Shown here: positions 1 through 7,566 of the stretch, in pieces
Position numbering within the stretch: the stretch's first letter is position 1
Layout: every line of letters begins with the position of its first letter
NCBI GenBank assembly: GCA_937893125.1
Contig: CALBHW010000037.1
Span: forward strand, 4,818-68,817
Source: an uncultured Clostridia bacterium
GTDB lineage: Bacteria; Bacillota; Clostridia; Christensenellales; UBA1242
Direction of reading: 5' to 3'
Length of the DNA stretch: 64,000 bases
Translations under genes and position numbers: made by a program
The notes under the pieces: generated by a model
Databases searched by the model: none
Told to the model about the DNA's origin: nothing
The model's input: only the letters and a program-made list of their open reading frames with translations

Positions 1-155
1 ATAGGAAAAATAAGAGTCACTATTTAGAACAAGAAGATTTTGTTGATTTGGAAGAAACGGAAGAAAGTCAAGACGCCTCAACGGGTGAGACGGTTGATGA
101 CGCGGGCTTTGATAATGACGATATAAATGGAGACGGAGAAGATTTTTATGAATAG
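1..155 (+). CDS. C-terminal end of an unidentified protein (5'-truncated)
   Basis: An open frame enters from the left edge (codons start at position 3) and runs about 50 codons to TAG at 153-155. The visible tail is strongly acidic, rich in Asp, Glu, Gly and Thr (for example ETVDDAGFDNDD), with no recognisable fold, so the product cannot be named. The stop lies 8 nt inside the following short-chain dehydrogenase gene (ATG at 148), which suggests an operon with coupled translation. The RBS of that next gene is contained in the last codons of this one. Confidence 0.7.
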   Translation, partial: RKNKSHYLEQEDFVDLEETEESQDASTGETVDDAGFDNDDINGDGEDFYE

Positions 156-939
156 AGTTGTTGTAATAACTGGGCATTCAAGCGGGATTGGGGCGGTTGT
201 TGCCGATTACTTTCAAAAAAAAGGCGATAAAGTTTATGGTGTTTCTCGTCACGATGGTGAAAATAAAAAAATCAATTTTGTCAAATGTGACATTACAAAT
301 TTAGAGCAAGTAAGAAGCGCTATCGCGCAAATTGTAAACGCGGAAGGACGAATTGATGTTCTTATTAACAATGCTGGAATGGGAATTTCGGGAAGTGTTG
401 AAAATACAAATAGTGAGGATATAAAAAAGATTTTTGACGTCAATTTCTATGGCGCGGTTAATATTACGCAACAAGTTTTGCCTATTATGAGAAAACAAGG
501 GGGCGGAAAAATCTTGTGCACGAGTTCGCTTGCAAGTTTTTTCCCTATTCCTTTTCAAAGCTTTTATAGCGCAACAAAGGCAAGTTTGGATATTTGGGCA
601 AAGGCATTAAGACTTGAAGTTAAGCCTTTTAACATTCAAATTTGTAACTGCTTGCTTGGGGATACAAAATCGGGATTTACTTCGGCAAGACAAAAATCAA
701 TGCTTGATAAGGGCACTGTTTATGAAAAAACTGTCACCAAATCAGTTGAAAAAATGGAACACGACGAACAAAATGGCAAAGACCCTGTGACTGTCGCAAA
801 AAAAATGTACAAATTGTCGCAAAAACGCAAAATGCCCGCCAGTGTCATTGTTGGTGGACTTAATCGTTTGCTCGGCGGGCTAAACAAAATTTTACCTGAG
901 CGAGTTATGCTTTATGTGGTCGGTAAAATGTATACATAG
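148..939 (+). CDS. short-chain dehydrogenase/reductase (SDR)
   Basis: This is a classical SDR of 263 residues, a soluble NAD(P)-dependent oxidoreductase of unknown substrate. The Rossmann cofactor motif TGHSSGIG is at residues 8-15, NNAG at 74-77, and the catalytic set is Ser127 (in CTSSLAS), Tyr140 and Lys144 (YSATK). The length matches classical SDRs. An in-frame ATG seven codons upstream (127) has no ribosome binding site, whereas ATG at 148 follows GGAG at 135-138, and the family normally starts a few residues before the TGxxxGIG motif, so 148 is chosen. It overlaps the preceding gene by 8 nt and is followed by a bidirectional terminator. The acidic upstream neighbour gives no hint of the pathway. 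Confidence 0.9.
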   Translation: MNRVVVITGHSSGIGAVVADYFQKKGDKVYGVSRHDGENKKINFVKCDITNLEQVRSAIAQIVNAEGRIDVLINNAGMGISGSVENTNSEDIKKIFDVNFYGAVNITQQVLPIMRKQGGGKILCTSSLASFFPIPFQSFYSATKASLDIWAKALRLEVKPFNIQICNCLLGDTKSGFTSARQKSMLDKGTVYEKTVTKSVEKMEHDEQNGKDPVTVAKKMYKLSQKRKMPASVIVGGLNRLLGGLNKILPERVMLYVVGKMYT

Positions 940-1001
940 TTTTTATGCACATTGTTTTTTTTAAAAAAAATAGTTTATTTGGCTTGCTTGTTAGGTGAAA
1001 A

Positions 1002-1063
1002 ACTTTAAATGTTTTTTTATAAAGGTTAGGGCAAGACTTTAAATGTTTCTGCCTTTATAAAAA
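1002..1063. repeat. direct repeat plus inverted repeat downstream of the SDR gene
   Basis: A 13-nt direct repeat (ACTTTAAATGTTT at 1002-1014 and 1036-1048) is interleaved with a perfect 12-bp inverted repeat (TTTTTATAAAGG at 1014-1025 and CCTTTATAAAAA at 1052-1063). The hairpin would have a 26-nt loop. No open frame explains it. It lies between the SDR stop and the terminator, so it could be a 3'-UTR structure. Confidence 0.45.
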
Positions 1064-1091
1064 TAAACGCCTAGACTTTTCTATTGACAAT

Positions 1092-1133
1092 AAAAAAGGG
1101 AACGATACTTAAAAAAGTACAGTCCCTTTTTTT
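1092..1133. terminator. bidirectional intrinsic terminator between SDR and ABC-F genes
   Basis: The outer stem pairs AAAAAAGGGA (1092-1101) with TCCCTTTTTT (1123-1132), and an inner stem pairs TACTT (1106-1110) with AAGTA (1115-1119). A-tract and T-tract flanks make it usable for both convergent genes, the SDR on + and the ABC-F gene on -. Confidence 0.85.
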
Positions 1134-1172
1134 ACCTAAAAGCGTTTAGATATAACTTTTTATCGTCTTAAC

Positions 1173-2741
1173 TTAAAGTTGCTTTAGATATTCACTATAA
1201 GTCAAATATTTGTCAAAATCTTTTGTTTTGCCGATCTTGATAATTCTATTTGCGACCGTGTCTGTAAGTTCTTGGTCGCTACTCGCAAAGAGTAAACAAC
1301 CTTTGAAATTTATCATTCCTTTGTTAAGAGCTGTGATTGATTCTAGGTCCAAGTGATTTGTTGGTTCATCAAGCAAAATGACGTTTCCGCTTTCAAGCAT
1401 AATTTTTGAAAGCATACACCTAACTTTTTCGCCCCCGCTAAGAACGCGTGCTGGTTTAAGTGCTTCTTCGCCTGAAAAAAGCATTCTTCCGAGCCAACTG
1501 CGAAGGAATGTCGAATCTTTTTCCTTACTAAATTGTCCGAGCCAGTCGGTTAGGCTTAGGTCTGTTTCAAACATCTTATTGTATTCTTTTGGAAGGTAAG
1601 AATATGTGATTGTTTTGCCCCAAGTGACCGTCCCTGTATAGTCTTTGTCGACACCTGCAATACAATTAAAAAGGGCGGAAATGCTGTTGACATTATCGGA
1701 CAAAAAGGCGATTTTGTCGTCTTTATTTACAACAAAACTGACATTTTCAAAGAACCCTGGTTTGGATAAATTTTTTACGATTAAGACATCATTTCCGATT
1801 TGTCTTTCAAATCTAAAATCAATAAATGGATATTTTCTCGAACTTGGCTTAATATCTTCAATTGTAAGTTTTTCAAGTTCTTTTTTACGGCTTGTTGCTT
1901 GTTTGCTTTTGCTGGCGTTGGCGGAAAATCTCGCAATAAAATCTTGCAACTCTTTTGCGCGCGCTTCCGCTTTTTTGTTGGCTTCTTTTTGTTGTCTTAA
2001 AATAAGTTGGCTTGTTTCATACCAAAAGTCGTAGTTTCCGACATAAATCGAAATTTTGCCGTAGTCGACATCGCATATGTGTGTGCAAACTTTGTTTAAA
2101 AAGTGCCTATTGTGTGAAACAGTGATGACAGTGTTTTCGTAATTAAGTAAAAAGTTCTCAAGCCACGCGATTGTTTTGATATCAAGGTTGTTTGTAGGCT
2201 CGTCAAGAAGAAGAATGTCTGGGTTGTCAAAGAGTGCTTGCGCAAGAAGGACCTTAACTTTAAGTTTGCTGTCCAAATCTTTCATTTTTGTTTGATAAAA
2301 TTCGCTAGGAATACCAATATCCGCGAGTAAACTTTCGGCGTTTCCTTCCGCTTCCCAACCGCCAAGGTCGGCAAATTCGGTTTCAAGTTCGCCCGCTCTT
2401 ATGCCATCTTCTTCGGTGAAATCTGTTTTTTCATAAAGCCTATCTTTTTCGTCCCAAACTTCCATAAGGCGTTTGTGCCCTAAAAGAACAGTCCTTAAAA
2501 CAGTCTCTTCGTCGTAAGCGTTTTGATTTTGTTGCAAAACGGACATTCTTTCGTTTTTATCAAGGACAATTTCGCCTTTTGTTGTTTCTATTTCGCCCGA
2601 GAGCAATTTTAGAAATGTCGATTTGCCAGCGCCGTTTGCGCCAATGACGCCGTAGCAGTTGCCTTTTGTAAATTTGAGATTTACATCGCTAAACAATTTT
2701 CTGCTCCCAAAATTGAGAGAAACATTTATAACTTGAAGCAT
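1173..2741 (-). CDS. ABC-F family ATPase, YbiT/YkpA type
   Basis: This 522-residue soluble protein has two ATP-binding cassettes and no membrane segments. ABC-F proteins act on the ribosome as translation factors or antibiotic-protection proteins. Cassette 1 has Walker A GANGAGKS near residue 35 and Walker B LLLDEPTNNLD. Cassette 2 has signature LSGGEKVR and Walker B ILLDEPTNHLD. A charged coiled-coil linker (about residues 240-295) separates them, as expected for the P-site tRNA interaction motif. The second Walker A is degenerate (LSDNVNSIS instead of GxxGxGKS), and the first signature reads LDSKL. Since cassette 1 Walker A pairs with signature 2, one composite site is intact and the other looks dead. 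AAGGAA precedes ATG at 2741. The leader is about 170 nt. It is monocistronic, and whether it is a resistance or housekeeping factor cannot be decided here. Confidence 0.93.
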   Translation of the reverse strand: MLQVINVSLNFGSRKLFSDVNLKFTKGNCYGVIGANGAGKSTFLKLLSGEIETTKGEIVLDKNERMSVLQQNQNAYDEETVLRTVLLGHKRLMEVWDEKDRLYEKTDFTEEDGIRAGELETEFADLGGWEAEGNAESLLADIGIPSEFYQTKMKDLDSKLKVKVLLAQALFDNPDILLLDEPTNNLDIKTIAWLENFLLNYENTVITVSHNRHFLNKVCTHICDVDYGKISIYVGNYDFWYETSQLILRQQKEANKKAEARAKELQDFIARFSANASKSKQATSRKKELEKLTIEDIKPSSRKYPFIDFRFERQIGNDVLIVKNLSKPGFFENVSFVVNKDDKIAFLSDNVNSISALFNCIAGVDKDYTGTVTWGKTITYSYLPKEYNKMFETDLSLTDWLGQFSKEKDSTFLRSWLGRMLFSGEEALKPARVLSGGEKVRCMLSKIMLESGNVILLDEPTNHLDLESITALNKGMINFKGCLLFASSDQELTDTVANRIIKIGKTKDFDKYLTYSEYLKQL

Positions 2742-2918
2742 AATAATATTCCTTTTTAATAGTTATTTGATTTTTGTTTTTGTAAAATAAAATTTTAGTG
2801 GTTAAGTGCTAAAAAAGTATATAAGAAATAAGTTTTTGTATATATTTGCCTAAACATATAAATATTTTTTTTAAAGTTTTTCTATTTTACTAGCACAAAA
2901 ATCTTTATTTGCCTTTAC

Positions 2919-2947
2919 ATAATACATAATTAAATTCAATTAGTCAA
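2919..2947 (-). promoter_or_regulatory. sigma-A-like promoter of the ABC-F gene
   Basis: Reading the minus strand, -35 TTGACT (2947-2942), a 17-bp spacer and -10 TATTAT (2924-2919). The start would be near 2912, giving an AU-rich leader of about 170 nt before the ATG. That is long enough to hold an attenuator, but no strong terminator hairpin was found in it. A GTGCTA/TAGCAC pair spans part of the leader. Confidence 0.6.
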
Positions 2948-2986
2948 GTAAAGGGAGACGCGGGCTAGATTTTTGCATAAAAAATT

Positions 2987-3027
2987 AAAAAAAACCTAAA
3001 ATGAGTTTTTTCTCAAATTAGGTTTTT
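2987..3027 (-). terminator. intrinsic terminator of the small unknown gene
   Basis: AAAACCTAA/TTAGGTTTT arms with inner ATGAG/CTCA pairing around a T6 loop, just past the stop at 3031. On the minus strand it ends in a U-tract (forward A-run 2987-2994). Two central mismatches are present. It is nearly symmetric. Confidence 0.7.
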
Positions 3028-3030
3028 GTT

Positions 3031-3444
3031 TTATTTTGAAAAGTCATCTCCATATTCAAAATAGGAGTAATTATCGTCTAGTTCTTCTTTTCTATCTTTA
3101 TAGTGGTTTAATATATTTGTATTTGTTGTGTCGCCTATATAATCTTTGTAATCTTCATTCCAACATTCATCCGTCAATGATTTCTCTCCTTCTTCTGGAA
3201 GGTCGAGCAACAAATAAATATCTTCATAAGACAAATGGATGCCGTATATCTCATTTAGCCTTTTTGCGAAATTTTTAAAACGACTGTGCAAAGCAGTTTC
3301 TTCCTTATATATGTGCGAAAACTCGTCTCCTTTGTCAATAAATACATTTATTTCGTTTTTTAATTTATTTAGTTGCCTATCCATATATTCAACATTCTTT
3401 TTAACATATCGTTCTGCAACGTAAGGAACACCTTTTTTACCCAT
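3031..3444 (-). CDS. hypothetical protein, 137 residues
   Basis: I do not recognise this protein. It is soluble, highly charged and probably helical in its first half (residues 10-60: VAERYVKKNVEYMDRQLNKL and onward), with a very acidic, Tyr-rich C-terminus (EELDDNYSYFEYGDDF). There is no signal peptide or membrane segment. A TTG codon nine residues upstream could open the frame, but AAAGGA lies 8 nt before the ATG at 3444, inside that extension, so 3444 is chosen. It has its own terminator and sits between the ABC-F gene and the ABC exporter operon, all on the minus strand. Clean gene boundaries suggest it is real. No function is claimed. Confidence 0.65.
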   Translation of the reverse strand: MGKKGVPYVAERYVKKNVEYMDRQLNKLKNEINVFIDKGDEFSHIYKEETALHSRFKNFAKRLNEIYGIHLSYEDIYLLLDLPEEGEKSLTDECWNEDYKDYIGDTTNTNILNHYKDRKEELDDNYSYFEYGDDFSK

Positions 3445-3583
3445 AATTATAATCCTTTTTGTGATTGTCAAATCAATTTTAAAAATTTGTACTAAAAATT
3501 ACGCAAATAAATTCTAGTTAAACATCATTTTTTATTACATAATGTATTTTACTCATTTTTATTTTTTTTCAAGGGCGAAATGC

Positions 3584-3633
3584 AAAAAAAAGAAAAAATT
3601 AGGCATTTTGCACTAAAAAAACCTAATTTTTCT
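3584..3633 (-). terminator. intrinsic terminator of the ABC exporter operon
   Basis: The arms AGAAAAAATTAGG (3591-3603) and CCTAATTTTTCT (3622-3633) enclose an 18-nt loop. On the minus strand the stem is followed by an uninterrupted U-run (forward A-run 3583-3590). Confidence 0.75.
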
Positions 3634-3688
3634 TAAAATTTTTATTTAAAAGGCTACTTTTATTGATTTTTAATTGTTTTAAAGCAAT

Positions 3689-5590
3689 TTATTCAAGTTC
3701 AAATTTTCCCGTGTAGAGTTCATAATATTTGCCTTTTTGCTCAATGAGTTGCTCGTGCGTGCCTTTTTCGATGATGCGTCCGTGATCTAGCACCATAATA
3801 ACATTTGCGTTTTGGACGGTCGAAAGTCTATGTGCGATAACAAATGTCGTTCGTTTGTGCATAAGAGCGTCCATTCCTTGTTGAACGAGTTTTTCGGTGT
3901 AAGTGTCAATACTAGAAGTCGCCTCGTCAAGAATCATAACAGGTGGATTTGCAACCGCCGCTCGTGCAATGGATAAAAGTTGTCTTTGCCCTTGTGAAAG
4001 ATTTGCGCCATCGCTTTCAAGCATTGTGTCATATCCGTTTGGAAGTCGCCTTATAAAATCGTCCGCGCCCGCAAGTTTTGACGCTTCGTAAATCTCTTCG
4101 TCGGTCGCGTCAAGGTTCCCATAGCGGATGTTTTCCTTAATTGTTCCCGTAAAAAGGTTTGTGTCTTGCAAAACCATTCCGATTGAGCGTCGCAAATCGT
4201 CTTTCTTTATTTTGTTAATATTTATTCCGTCGTATCTAATTTTGCCGTCAGCAATGTCGTAAAACCTATTTAAAAGGTTAGTGATGGTCGTTTTTCCAGC
4301 GCCAGTTGCGCCAACAAATGCAACTTTTTGTCCTGGTTTTGCGTACAAAGAGATGTCGTGAAGAACGGTTTTGTCGGTTGTGTATCCAAAGTCGACATCA
4401 AAAAGTCTAACATCACCCTTGAGTTCTATTAGTTGCTCGCCTTCTTCTTTGCTCGCGTCTTTCCACGCCCAAAGTCCTGTTTTTTCAGCACTTTCAACAA
4501 GTGTTCCGTCTTTTTCTTTTGTTACATTTACAAGAGTAATTGTGCCTTCGTCGACTTCTGGTTTTTCGTCCATAAGGTTAAAAATTCTTTCAGCGCCCGC
4601 AACCGCTCGAATAATTGAGTTGACTTGTTGCGAAACTTGGCTAAGTGGCATTGAGAACGACCTTCCAAGTTGCAAGAAACTTGCAATCGTACCAACGCCA
4701 ATGGTCGTTAGCCCTAAAATTGTTAAGTTTGGTATTTGATAAACCATCAAAATTCCGCCAATAATTGCTAGAACAACATACTGCAAATTACTAAGGTTGC
4801 CCATAACAGGCATAAAAATGTTTGCATATTTATTTGCTTTCATCGTGTTCTCATAGAGTTCTTCGTTTATCTTATTAAAGTCACTCATAACTTGACCTTC
4901 GTGGTTGAAAACTTTAATAACTTTTTGTCCAGCGGTCATTTCTTGAATGTAACCAGTTGATTTTCCGAGCGAAGTTTGAAGTCCTGTAAAATATTTTCTA
5001 CTTTTTTTGCCGAGATTTTTTGTAATAATAAGAATGAGAAGTAAAAATGCGATAACTACAAGCGTTAGATATACGCTAAGATAAAGCATTGCACAAAAAA
5101 CGGCTACGATTGTGATGCCAGAAGAAATTAGGGTAGGGATACTGTTTGAAATCATATTTTCAAGAGAATCAATGTCGTTTGTGTAATGGCTCATTATGTC
5201 GCCGTGGGTGTTTGTATCAAAATATTTGATTGGCAACTTTTGCATTTTTGAAAACATATCGTGTCTAACATTTCTAAGGACGCTTTCAGAAATGATGACC
5301 ATTATGAAGTTATAAGTAAATGACGCTACAATTCCTATCGAAAACACGCCCGCCATAATACAAATGCTTCTTGTTAGCCCCGTAAAATCTCGTGAACCGC
5401 TTGTAAGCATTGGGGTTATAAAGTCGTCAATGATTGTCTTAATGTAAGTTGACGCGAAAACGGATGTTACAGCCGAAACTAAAATACAAAAAACAACCAT
5501 GCAAAATTGGAATTTATGACCTTTTGTGATAATTTTAAGTAAGCGTGACATGGTGGATTTTTTTGATGGGGATTTTGTTTCTTTATTCAT
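3689..5590 (-). CDS. ABC exporter subunit with canonical ATP site
   Basis: This 633-residue half-transporter has six predicted membrane helices (about residues 20-315) followed by a nucleotide-binding domain. Walker A is VGATGAGKTT, Walker B is MILDEATSSID with the catalytic Glu, and the H-loop is VIAHRLSTV. The signature is LSQGQ instead of LSGGQ. That is the known pattern of the competent half of heterodimeric exporters such as TM287/288, BmrCD and LmrCD. About 45 residues are inserted between the membrane and ATPase domains (around residues 350-395, including TGLWAWKD), also common in this subfamily. The start is 2 nt after the stop of its partner, so the two are translated together. The likely role is efflux of drugs or lipids. 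The substrate cannot be read from sequence, and no regulator gene is adjacent. Confidence 0.93.
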   Translation of the reverse strand: MNKETKSPSKKSTMSRLLKIITKGHKFQFCMVVFCILVSAVTSVFASTYIKTIIDDFITPMLTSGSRDFTGLTRSICIMAGVFSIGIVASFTYNFIMVIISESVLRNVRHDMFSKMQKLPIKYFDTNTHGDIMSHYTNDIDSLENMISNSIPTLISSGITIVAVFCAMLYLSVYLTLVVIAFLLLILIITKNLGKKSRKYFTGLQTSLGKSTGYIQEMTAGQKVIKVFNHEGQVMSDFNKINEELYENTMKANKYANIFMPVMGNLSNLQYVVLAIIGGILMVYQIPNLTILGLTTIGVGTIASFLQLGRSFSMPLSQVSQQVNSIIRAVAGAERIFNLMDEKPEVDEGTITLVNVTKEKDGTLVESAEKTGLWAWKDASKEEGEQLIELKGDVRLFDVDFGYTTDKTVLHDISLYAKPGQKVAFVGATGAGKTTITNLLNRFYDIADGKIRYDGININKIKKDDLRRSIGMVLQDTNLFTGTIKENIRYGNLDATDEEIYEASKLAGADDFIRRLPNGYDTMLESDGANLSQGQRQLLSIARAAVANPPVMILDEATSSIDTYTEKLVQQGMDALMHKRTTFVIAHRLSTVQNANVIMVLDHGRIIEKGTHEQLIEQKGKYYELYTGKFELE

Positions 5591-5592
5591 TT

Positions 5593-7329
5593 TTATTTTC
5601 CCCCTTTTTTGTTTTGACTTTCGTAAATATCTTTATATAGGTCGCTAGTTTTAAGAAGTTCCTTGTGAGTCCCCATACTTGCGATTTTGCCTGACTCCAT
5701 AATAATTATTAAGTCAGCGTCTTGTACGCTTGCAACCCTTTGGGAAATAATTATTTTTGTTGTTTTTGGCAACTCTTCACGAAAAGCCATTCTAATCTTT
5801 TTGTCCGTTTTTGTGTCAACAGCACTTGTTGAGTCGTCTAAAATAAGAATCTTTGGCTTTTTAAGTACAGCACGCGCAATGCAAAGCCTTTGCTTTTGTC
5901 CGCCACTAAGGTTTGTGCCACCTTCTTCTAGATATGTGTCGTATTTTTTTTCAAAACCTTCTATAAATTCGTCCGCACAAGCAAGTTTACACGCGGTTTG
6001 CAATTGCTTGTCGGTTGCATTTTCGTTACCCCATAACAAATTTTCTTTGATTGTGCCAGAAAATAAGGTGTTCTTTTGAAGGACAACCGCGACGCTGTCT
6101 CGCAATGTCTTTAAGTCGTAGTCTTTTACATTTTTCCCGCCGACCTTAACTTCGCCAACAGTCGCGTCGTACAATCTAGGAATAAGAGAGATGAGTGTGC
6201 TTTTTGAACTCCCCGTGTTGCCGAGTATCCCAACAGTTTGCCCAGACTTGATATGCAAATCAATGTTTTCAAGGCACAATTTTGATATGTCGTCTTTATA
6301 TGAAAATGAAACATTATCAAAATCAATATCGCCTGATTTAACCTTCATAATTGGGTCGTCTGGGTTTTTAATTGATTGGTTTTCGTTTAATAGTTCAACA
6401 ATTCTTTCTGCGGAAGGTCGAGCGATTGCGCTTACAACCAAAATATATGCTAGCATCATAAGTGATGACAAAATTTGCATTGTGTATGAAAACATAACGG
6501 TGAGTTGCCCAGTTGTGAGTTCTGTTGAGTTTGTGCTAACTATAATTTTTGCGCCAAGAAGTGAAATAAGAAGCATACAAGAATAGATGACAACTTGCAT
6601 AAGTGGGGAAGTGAGTGCCAAAATTTTATTTGCTTTTGTCATATCTTCGTAAATTTGGTCTCCGACGACATCAAATTTTTCGATTTCGTGTTCTTCTCGT
6701 ACATATGACTTTACAACGCGCATTGCACGGACATTTTCTTGAACTGTTCTATTCAAATCGTCATATTCTTTCATTGTGCGCTTGAAAATTGGGTGAACTT
6801 TTTTCAATATTAAAAATAACCCTAAAACAAGGAAAGGTGCGATGCAAAGAAGGATAAGAGCCATTTTTGCATTTATTGTAAATGTCATAATAAGAGATAA
6901 AATAAGCATAAATGGTGCTCGAACCGCTCCGCGAATGAACATTTGATAGCTATTTTGAAGAAAGTTTACGTCTGTTGTAAGCCTTGTAACAAGCCCTGCT
7001 GGAGAAAATTTGTCGATATTTGAAAAGGAAAAAGTTTGGATTTTTTCAAACATATCTTTCCTTAAATTTTTAGCGAATCCCGAACTTGCTTTTGCGCAAA
7101 AACTTCCCGATAGATAACCAAAAACAAGCGAACAAATTGCCATAAGAGAGAGAAGTAGTCCGAGTTTTAAAATTGTAGGCATACTATTTTGGTAAATTCC
7201 TTGGTCAATCAATGCGGACATTACATATGGAATAAGCACTTCAAGAACGACTTCGACGAAAACGCACAAAGATGTGAGAATGGAAGGCTTTTTGTATTCT
7301 CTAATTGACTTCATCAGTTTTTTTATCAT
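5593..7329 (-). CDS. ABC exporter subunit with degenerate ATP site
   Basis: This 578-residue half-transporter has six predicted membrane helices (about residues 15-300) and an ATPase domain. Walker A reads GNTGSSKS (Ser for the third Gly), Walker B reads LILDDSTSAVD (Asp in place of the catalytic Glu), and the switch loop reads IISQRVASV (Gln in place of His). The signature LSGGQKQR is canonical. This is the expected complement of the following gene: together they make one active and one degenerate composite site. It is the first gene of a two-gene operon. AAGGAG lies about 11 nt before ATG 7329, which is slightly long. The leader carries a strong AU hairpin. Confidence 0.93.
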   Translation of the reverse strand: MIKKLMKSIREYKKPSILTSLCVFVEVVLEVLIPYVMSALIDQGIYQNSMPTILKLGLLLSLMAICSLVFGYLSGSFCAKASSGFAKNLRKDMFEKIQTFSFSNIDKFSPAGLVTRLTTDVNFLQNSYQMFIRGAVRAPFMLILSLIMTFTINAKMALILLCIAPFLVLGLFLILKKVHPIFKRTMKEYDDLNRTVQENVRAMRVVKSYVREEHEIEKFDVVGDQIYEDMTKANKILALTSPLMQVVIYSCMLLISLLGAKIIVSTNSTELTTGQLTVMFSYTMQILSSLMMLAYILVVSAIARPSAERIVELLNENQSIKNPDDPIMKVKSGDIDFDNVSFSYKDDISKLCLENIDLHIKSGQTVGILGNTGSSKSTLISLIPRLYDATVGEVKVGGKNVKDYDLKTLRDSVAVVLQKNTLFSGTIKENLLWGNENATDKQLQTACKLACADEFIEGFEKKYDTYLEEGGTNLSGGQKQRLCIARAVLKKPKILILDDSTSAVDTKTDKKIRMAFREELPKTTKIIISQRVASVQDADLIIIMESGKIASMGTHKELLKTSDLYKDIYESQNKKGGK

Positions 7330-7360
7330 AGTAATTGACGCTCCTTGTAAATTTTAAAAT

Positions 7361-7398
7361 CTTTTTTTCTTAAAACAAGTGTTCTTTTAAGAAAAAAG
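7361..7398 (-). promoter_or_regulatory. hairpin in the leader of the ABC exporter operon
   Basis: CTTTTTTTCTTAAAA (7361-7375) pairs with TTTTAAGAAAAAAG (7385-7398) around a 9-nt loop, close to a perfect 14-bp stem lying 10-20 nt upstream of the RBS. No U-tract follows on the minus strand, so it is not a standard terminator. It may stabilise the mRNA or modulate translation. Confidence 0.45.
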
Positions 7399-7465
7399 CG
7401 TTGCTTTATATATATAATTCTACGTATATAGTAACTTAACATATATATGTATGTGCGGATAGAAT

Positions 7466-7494
7466 TATGCACCAGAAAAAAATAAAAGTCAAGC
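7466..7494 (-). promoter_or_regulatory. sigma-A-like promoter of the ABC exporter operon
   Basis: Minus strand: -35 TTGACT (7494-7489), 17-bp spacer, -10 CATAAT (7471-7466). The leader would be about 130 nt. The -35 element lies only 8 bp from the -35 of the divergent galE promoter, so the two are back to back. Confidence 0.6.
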
Positions 7495-7502
7495 AGATTT
7501 AG

Positions 7503-7531
7503 TTGTAAAAAAGAGAAATAAATGTTAAAAT
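7503..7531 (+). promoter_or_regulatory. sigma-A-like promoter of galE
   Basis: -35 TTGTAA (7503-7508), 17-bp spacer, -10 TAAAAT (7526-7531). The start would be near 7538, with AAAGGAG at 7554-7560 and ATG at 7567. Confidence 0.55.
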
Positions 7532-7566
7532 TGTAATAGAAAAAGTGCAAAAAAAAGGAGAAGTAT

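Noticed and set aside
127..147. Upstream ATG extending the SDR by seven residues
   Set aside because: It has no ribosome binding site and would add residues before the usual SDR start. ATG 148 has GGAG 9 nt upstream.
3445..3471. TTG start extending the small unknown protein by nine residues
   Set aside because: The extension consists of the RBS region (AAAGGA) of the ATG at 3444.
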